In this document: positions 49,001-58,000 of the stretch, piece after piece | Position numbering within the stretch: the stretch's first letter is position 1 | Layout of the letters: the number at the start of each line of letters is the position of its first letter | Assembly (NCBI RefSeq): GCF_003945595.2 | Contig: NW_024104118.1 | Location: forward strand, 1,178,001-1,242,000 | From: Pipra filicauda | Lineage: Eukaryota; Chordata; Aves; Passeriformes; Pipridae | Direction: 5' to 3' | DNA length: 64,000 nt | The notes under the pieces: generated by a model | What the model was told of the DNA's origin: nothing | What the model saw: only the letters and a program-made list of their open reading frames with translations | The model's database searches: none | Made by a program: the position numbers and the translations under genes

Positions 49001-52000
49001 AACAATAGCAGAATCCAAAAAGAAACATGAAGAGAAACAAATGAAAGCTCAACAGTTGAGAGAGAAGTTACGTGAAGAAAAGACACTGAAGCTTCAAAAA
49101 TTAATGGAGAGGGTAAGCTTTCTGTAATGTAAAGAGCTGCTCTGCTGCCTTTCAGAAAAGACGTTTTTTTCCACAGTCTAAACATGTTAGAGATTAAAAC
49201 TGGTTGAAATGCAGTTTGCATCTGAGTCTGAGTTTACACAGTTTTCACAGCTATTAAAGAAAACATTATTTCAAATTATGAACTTCTGTGAGAGTGTTGG
49301 CGACATACTAGACTGCCTCAGACTTGAGGATGATATAAAAAGTAGAAATGTCTTTCATGTATCCAGCAGAAATGCTAAAACTCACTAAACTGAAGCAGTT
49401 TGGGTGTTTAACCCAAAGCAGTGTACTTTGGGTTAAACTTAATGCAGGCTTTGTGTAGGGCATGAAAGTATTTGTTTCCATGAAGAAAGCTTCGAGTATT
49501 AGAAAACCCTGAGGAAAATTCAGGCCCCATTTTCAGTTGCTGTATTAGTAACAAATCTACTCATTCTACATAGGAGAAAGATGTGAGGAAATGGAAAGAA
49601 GAATTATTAGATCAAAGGCGCAGGATGATGGAGGAGAAGTTACTCCATGCAGAATTCAAACGTGAAGTGCAGCTACAAGCAATTGTGAAAAAAGCACAAG
49701 AGGAAGAAGCTAAGGTAAGTTACTTTGTTTTAGAGAGGAACAGTTTAAGAGTTATGCTTTTATATATGTTACACCTCAAGAGTGCTCACGAGTAGGTTCT
49801 GAGGGAGGGTGCAAGTTAGACGTGAACACCTGGGAACTGTGAAGCAGGTGGATGCTGATGTCTAAACAGACCATTTTTCTCTCGTATGAATTTAAATGAA
49901 TTAGCTGTTATTAGACATCGTGGTGGGTTGGACTGGAAGAAAAGAGGGTTGAAGTAGAAGAGCTGATAGTTGTCTTGCAGAGTAGGGCAGCATTTTCAGT
50001 GGTACCTAGTCCTGGAAGGAGTAGATGTGATTATCAACTCTCTGCTTTTCACATGTAGAAAAGAGAAGGGGGGGAGTTCATTGCTCTTCTCCTTTGTTAA
50101 ACATCTATTCTAGATCAAGCTTTCTGTCCTTTAACAGTAGTTCTGTTCCTGTGTTTTGTACCACTGATTTGTTAAGCAGCTGGAAATAGATAGAGACCTG
50201 CAGTTATTCTAAAATAAGTATTTTGTTTAGTACTTTTCTGACTTAATACATAGTTCCATAAGATGAGCACTGGATGGGTGCTTTTTGGTTTGCCTCATTC
50301 ATATGACTTTGATAAACATTTTCATGGTTTAACCCCAACCAGTAACTAACCACCACACAACCACACACCTGTGGGGTGGGGGAGAGAGTCACAAGTGTAA
50401 AGGTGAGACATAGAAACAGTTTAATAACTGAAGGGGGAAATCAATTCTAAGGAAAAGGAAAATAGCAAAGAGAGATAAATAATACCCAAGAAAGACAAGT
50501 GGTGCAAAAGCAAGTGACTGGCAGTCCTCAAGCAGCGACCCCTGCCAACCTCCCCCATGCTTTTGTTGCTGCACATGATGTCCTGTGCTCTCAAATATCC
50601 CTTTGGTCACTTGGCCTTGACACTGTGCAAGCCCTGCTCAGCAGTAACTAAAACATCCCTGTGTTATCAGCACTGTTTCCAGCACAGATCCAAAACATAG
50701 TCCCATAGTAACTACTGTGAAGAGAATTAACTCTATCCCAGCCAAAAGCAGTACAATACAAATAAAATATTTTATTTTAAAGACTGTTTATCCAAAACCA
50801 AAATGTTTCCTTTTATGATGAGCATGTATCCCAGCTGTGATTGATGCAGCTGTTCATCCGTGTTATTCAAGACAAGCACAACAAAACTTTGATTAAAACT
50901 GATTTAGCTTTTTTACTTAGTTGCTGTTCCTGTCTCTTGGATTAAAATGATTTCTAGACGACCTAATTCACTCTAACATACCTTCATTATTATTTCATTA
51001 CACAGTGTGACTTCTGTAATTACATTAACTAAATCACACTTGCCATAATTCCCCAGATAAGCAGATGTTTCATATATTGTGTGTGTTTAAATGTGTAGGA
51101 TCTGCTGCCTCGTGAGGCTCTTGTGTTGTGGAAATAAAGGTTAGTTGGGCCAGAAGGCTTTAGAGAAATAGCTGATGAGTAGGATAACTGCAGCCCATGG
51201 TAACTGTTGCTGCCCAGTTGGTTATCTAAATTCCCAGTGCTTGCTTGTTTACTGACCTGTAAAATCCATTCTGTAAATGGATTCTAGTCAGTAAACAGTT
51301 ACAGATATTATCCTACCACCCTTTACGTGATCTGTTGTTGTCTGTCCGTGTATGTTCTCTTTACTCAATTTTTTAGTGTACACATTGAAGTTCTTTTAAG
51401 CCAGCCTTTTCTTTTTTTGTTCTTGTGTATTGCACTATGCTGTGGTTGAAAAAGGTAATATATGTTTATGAAGTAGGCTATATGGATAAGAAATATGGAG
51501 ACTGTGAGCTTGTTTGGGTTTTTCGTACTCATACTATATATAGTTTCACTTTTTTAATCAGCAAGTACACATTTACTTAAAGTCAGGTCAAAAGACCTGT
51601 TGGATTCTACTAGCACTTACTTATTTTACTGATTTATCCATCTGGGTCTTAACATTCCACGTGTTATGAATGAGAGAACAGACTGATGAAATCTCGTTGC
51701 TGAGAGGACTGGGAAGATTTTTCTTTATTTTACCCAAGGTTTCTTGTTTTTTCTGATACAATTCGGTTTCTCTTTTTATATTCCATGGGTTGTCTCATTT
51801 AAAACAAACAAAACAATAAAACAGAACAACAAAAACCCCACATTAAAAACTCTAAAGTCTTATTCTCAACTTGGTAGTTTTCCAACCCTCTCTGGAGAAA
51901 CGTCCCACCAGTTTATCGAATGGGTGGAATTCCCTAAGAATGAAACCTGTTTCAGCTTCTCAGGCCTTTTCTTGTGCTTTCTGATTATTTGCAGGTAAAT

Positions 52001-55000
52001 GAAATTGCATTTATAAACACCTTGGAAGCTCAGAACAAACGTCACGACGTGCTGAACAAACTCAAGGAGTATGAACAGCGTTTAAATGAACTGCAAGAGG
52101 AGCGGCAGCGAAGGCAGGAGGAAAAACAAGCCCGTGATGAAGCAGTTCAGGTACAACATCTCTGTGGCTGCAGGGGGACAGGGAAACATGGGCTGTGTTT
52201 CCTTTTGGCTCTGCAGAGTCCTTCTTGCTTTCTGTCTTCCCTCCTTTGTTCAGCTTTGGAAAAGTGGATTCTAATGTTTCTCCTTTGAAATGTTTCCGTG
52301 GTTAAAGGGAGGAAGGTAAATCATAAAACCCTTGTAGCAGGAGTGCCATAACTGCTGGGTAGGTGACTCGTGCCTGTCTAAAGGGTTTTTTGGAAAATAT
52401 TTGTTACTTCTTCATAAACAAAACCCTTATGTTTTGGTGATAGTTAAAACTTTGAGAGAGGAAACAGTAAGATAGTCCTTAACATATGCCTGCTGTCATA
52501 ATTACAGTACTTTTTACAGGATCAGGGGAAACCACAGTGCAAATGTGTTTGTGTTCCTGGAGTTCTGGTTGCTTTTTGTTTGTTTTTTTATTTTATTTTA
52601 ATGCAGCATTTCAGTACTAGGTTTTCCCAGCCTCATGCATCCACTTTTTTGGCACTGTTCTCTATGTTAGAATCTAAACCAAGCTTTCCTCTGATATAAA
52701 CTCCCTCCTCCCTCTCTATACATATGTCAGATCACCACAACTGTAGGTCACTTCTGGATCCAGTTTCTGCCAAAGCTTAGTTCTTAGGCTTAGAAGCTGA
52801 TCCTATCTCCTTATTGAAAACTGGGGCATGTTACTGACTTCAGTGCTTCTGAGGCCATTTTTTGAGACAGAAGATACTCTAAAAGGGCTGGATAAAACTC
52901 TTTTTGAGAGATTATTTGGAAGTTTATGGATTTCGAAGGGTCAATTGAATTATCAGTGAAAAGTACCCTTCTAGATTGTTTATTAAAAACCTAATCCCAG
53001 TGATCCTGTTTTTTGTAGTTACTTCTGTTCCCTTTTCCCACATCACAGTTATAATTGAATTCCTTTCTGTGGTTTCGGATTTTTTTAACTCTGTCTTCTT
53101 TCTACCCCCTTTGTAGCCCTTTCCTGGGTTGTGTAGGCATAGGTCTGTTCTTAGGCTGGCAGTTGAACAGACACTGCAGACAGGATTTCGGTCCTAAATC
53201 CCACTTATGGCTACACTGTTCTCTTTGTATCCTTTCTGCCAGACCAAGGATCAAGCTGATGCTTCCTACTGTGCTTTTTCCACGCACAAGTTGCTGAACA
53301 GTTGAGCAATACATTTTGAGCCCTATATTTTCTTATTTCTTCATTACCTGTATCCTGTAGGATGTTTAGAATATTTTCAAATAATCTTATTGGTGAACTA
53401 GACTAATAAGCTTTTATATTGCATAGACTTCTTCAGAATGAGCAAAATATATGGTTAATTAATGTGCAGGTTAGTTCATCCAGCCTCGCTTTCAGCGTGT
53501 GCTCGAGCTTCTGAACAGGCTCATATTTGCATCACCATCTATAACTACCTGAAGGGAAGTTCTAGCCAGGTGGGGGTTGGTCTCTTCTCTCAGGCACTCA
53601 GCAATAGGACAAGGGGGCACGGGCTTAAGCTCCGCCAGGGGCAATTTAAGTTGGATATCAGGAGAAAATTCTTTACAGAGAGAGTAATCAGGCATTGGAA
53701 TGGGCTGCCCAGAGAGGTGGTGGATTCACCATGCCTGGAGATTTTTAAACGCAGATTGGACGTGGCACTGAGTGCCATGATCTAGTCAATGGACTGGATT
53801 TGGACCAAGGGTTGGACTCGATGATCTCGGAGGTCTTTTCCAACCCAATCGATTCTATGATTCTATGATTTTATTCCATAAAAACGCCCTTCTTACTCCA
53901 TCGTGAAAGACAAAATGCAGCCAGCAGACGTTAAATACAGTTTCTGTTGATTCCCTTTTAACGTTTCCCTAAAAGAAGGGCTGGGATTGCCTTTTCTCCG
54001 GCAGGAGCGCAAGCGGGCGCTGGAGGCGGAGCGGCAGGCGCGGGTGGAGGAGCTGCTGATGAAGAGGAAGGAACAGGAGGCGCGGATTGAGCAGCAGAGG
54101 CAGGAGAAGGAGAAAGCCCGGGAAGATGCAGCCCGGGAGAGGGCCAGGTAACTTGGCAATCATTTCTTTGGGTCCCTGCCCCTCACCATTCTCCTCTCCA
54201 GCAAACTGCACCTTCCCCAGAACAGCAGGACCCTCCTGGCTCATCAGGAATTTCAAAGGTAGCATTGATCACTGTTGATCACTGTTCTTGATGAGTGGTT
54301 TGAAAGAAGAAATCAGGTGAGTCATCATAAGTTCTGTAACAGATTTTTGTATTCCTTAGGTACATGCACAATGTTAAGATGCAAGACTATATGTTACTAC
54401 ATTCATCTAAGTTTCATTGCTGACAAGACCTTTTAGTAATTTGCCTTTTTTATATTTTACCTTAGTTTTCAAAGGAAACAAGATTAATGTTCCCGTGTTC
54501 CCCGTTTCCTCCACTCTCCAGTAACTTTTGGACTCACTGGCATCAATTGAATTTCACTATTTTGTAGACACCAGAGATCACATTTGTGAAGCACAAAACT
54601 GGGAAATCAGGCTTCATTAATTCTACTGCCTATGAACTACTTGGTTTATGGTTTTGTCCATAATCAAAAGTTCATAAGGAGGATTCCACATAGGCTCTCC
54701 TCTCCCTTTCTTTTATGCCAAAAATGAAGTGCAGAGAGTGAACACTGAGTGTGAGAGAGGTTTACTTTCAAGTCTGAAAGGGAAAACTACATTCTGCTTG
54801 TTTAATTTGCAAAATTCTGTTTGTATTCACCTCCTATTACTCCCTGTTTTCCTACAGTTCTCCTTCTACAGGCATTCCATAAAACCTGGATAGAAGTTAC
54901 ATTTTTTTCAGTGACAGGTGTTACAAATGGTTCTTTATCCATTTCTGTTGTCATGACTTGTTTTCTTCAGAGTTGTCACAAAGGGAGTATTTTTTCTCCA

Positions 55001-58000
55001 AGTAAAATATTCAGAAATGTATTGATCACCTTTCATCTTCCAAAGTCATGAGTGACATCATAAAGAGATTTAGCTTTCCATTAGATGTGTAATGAATGCT
55101 GGGTAGGATTTACAGCCTTTCCCAGGACTTTGTGGACCTTTCCTCAGTGTATTGAGCCAAGTCACAATAGGATACAGTGAGTTGGAATGAATCCTTCAGT
55201 ATCTTGCTGTCGTTCACAGACACTTGAGGAAGGTTAGGACTGAGAGGGAGAATTTGGTCATGCTATTTTGGGAAGGTAGACACTGCATCCGTAAGGCTTC
55301 TGCATCTTTCTGGAATTTGAGGAAACCCTCACAGTGAGCAAATGTGAGATATTTGTCCCATTGACATCTTTGTCCTCTAAGCTCTTCTACAGTTAGAACT
55401 TGTCTAACAGCTCCAACCACATAATTCTTCGCTCCTTTTGTTTAGTCAGTGATAATCTGCCACTTCCCTTTGTTGCACCCCAATTATTTCCTTACGATAT
55501 GTGAGAAACTGCAATTTCCATTTCCCTGCTGTTAGTATTGTGTGTCAGCAAATTTCCTCTCTATTTGCTGCTATAACACTCAGTTTTCAAACACTTTGTA
55601 CTTGATATTGCAGTACCGTGCTTGCACTTGTTTTTCTTTGCCAGATGCTGATTACACAGGAGAGATTTTGCCTTTTCTGTCTTTTTTTTTTTTTTCTGAT
55701 AATTTTGGGAAAGAGTAGGAAAGAATGTATTTGTGGTTTCCTACGATCTGTTATGTCAGAATGGCTTCAGAGTCATTACATGTCCTTAATAACAGTTCTG
55801 GGGTTTCTCTAACAGAGCAGAATTAGAGGAGGATTCGCTCTCCTGGTTTCCAAGTTCAGGGAGGGATGAGCCTGACAGGAAGTTGGCTGTGCTGTCCCCT
55901 CCATCCTGGATTTCAGTGTGTTGTGGTGGAACCTCGGGGTATCATTTGGTGTTTTGTTGGGGTTTTTTTCCTGCTGCTAGGATTTAGCTTGTATCCTGAA
56001 GATTTAATACTTGCTGGAATGAATAATTTTTGTAATATCTTCTTAAAGTTTCTTCAGTATAAGCTTTACCATGTGCATCTGGTGGTGATTAAAGCATCCA
56101 TATGAAAGGAATAGTGTACTTAAAACTGACTTTAAAAGCCCCTCTGCCCTTATGGTACATTAACTTGTTTCCAGTAAGGTTTTAGTTGTAATTTCAAAGT
56201 ATTTTTATATTCCAGAAAGTTGAAATCCATAATATGGAAAATTTTGTTCTTGTCAATAGAAATCATATACTGTACCCCAACCATGTGAAAAGAATGCTTT
56301 CAGAAGGGCTTGTGCAGGAGTAATGTTGGTGCTTTATAAATGGAAACTTGAGAATTTTGTTTCAAATACTATTAACCCAAAGTATGCAATGATAAGAATT
56401 TGTTGGAGTTTGTAGCATTAAACAAATACGTAAAACGACAAACTGAAAGAAATAGCTAAAATAAGCTTTGGGTTTGGGTCATGTGTTAGTTGTGTTTTGT
56501 TTCAGTTCCTGATGTGAGTCAGGAGCTCTTTAAAATACAAAGACTGTAGTTCAGTTTTCCTTTGTATACCTCAGGGGAGACAGCACATAAACTACCTAAT
56601 GCTTCTCGTCCATCGTCTCTTCCTCACCCCCCACACCCATGGCAATTCAAGAGTTCACTTATTCTTTCTGAAAGAACAGTTGTTTAGTGTTTATCATGTG
56701 ACTTACTTCCTCCCCCATCTTCTTTCCTATCTGCTTTTGTATTTTCTGTGGCTTTTTGTTTTCAAATGTTACTTTATCTGAGCCTTCTACTTTTATGTAA
56801 ATGATTTTGGGTTTTTTATCAGATTTCTGTTTAAGAAACAAAAATCCACTCATAACAAAACCCATTGCAGTTTGGGTAATATTCCTTATGTTAGCCTTTC
56901 TAGTTCTGTCCCTCAAGCTACTTTTATTTTAGAATGCCTTTTAAAAAGATGGCTGATGGCTTTGAATGACTTCATAGCTCAGTTTTACTCAAAGCTTTTG
57001 GCCCTTCAGAACTGCCAGGCTTCTGGGAGAAGTGTTGCTCTCCCATCCCACTTCTTCTTGTACAAACAGCATGAGGAGCTGACTGTCTTCCTTTGTAGGA
57101 TTTCATAGCTCCCTTGGCTTACTGATCACTAGGAAGTTGTTCTTGAAACTGTTACCTTTTCTCAGACAGGAAAGAACCCCAAATCTCTTCAACAGGTGAT
57201 GCTTGGGGATTCACAGACTCTTTTGACACCCACATGCATGAGATCTGTGCTGGGGAGGGGAAGAAGAGTTGCTCAAAATGAAGAGGACAACTGAAGTGTG
57301 AGGCATGATTCGGTTTTGGGAAGAGGGATGTAGGGCACACAGGTTCAGTGAGCAAAGTAGGTCCTGGCTGCAGTTCCGTGGAGAAGGTGACAGATGAATG
57401 TCTCCTCTTTTGCTCTCCTTTGGTCTCTTGAACATTTAGAATTGCAGGATTCCAGAGCATCAGTTTATCACTCACAGCTGTACCGTTGGATGTTGGTTGG
57501 AGTTTCATCTGTAAGTTCCTGTATTCAAACTTCCTCTGATGAAATGTTTCTGTAGAACACACTGCCCTCAGTGCTGGGAAGTTTCTTTCCAGTTTGCTGT
57601 TCCACTCCTCCCCTTTGGTTCACTGAGAGCAGCTGTTGGCTGAAGGATGCAAAGGGTGACATGGTCTCACATTCCTCACTGCTGACTGTCATTGCTCTGA
57701 TTTGGACTGAAGGATGGTCCAGGCTCTGCTGCAGAGGTTCTGTGTCTGTCTTTATTAAATCATTCCAATGAAAATATTTGTATTCTTGTTAACTAAGTTG
57801 CTTTTTGCTGTTTTTCTTTTCTCCTGAACCATCTTCAGCTTCATTTCTGGGTGTTCTTGTTCTCCATTTCTAACAGAAATCTGTCAGTATTATTCATGCT
57901 TTACATTATTGCAAGTTCTCCCTATTTTTCTTGTCTTTTGGTTAGAGATCGAGAAGAGAGGTTGGCAGCTCTTACTGCAGCTCAGCAAGAAGCCATGGAG

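Larger units (their letters stand above)
49715..51994 (+). other. SCAPER: SCAPER intron with ERV-type LTR
   Basis: A 2.3-kb intron carrying an antisense LTR (50325-50755) and an imperfect hairpin (51246-51297). No other feature was recognised. Confidence 0.8.

Noticed and set aside
53462..53785. 107-codon ORF on the plus strand as a gene
   Set aside because: It is likewise a CR1 ORF2 tail in a SCAPER intron.
57152..57562. 136-codon minus-strand ORF
   Set aside because: No recognisable protein features and lies within a SCAPER intron without splice context.
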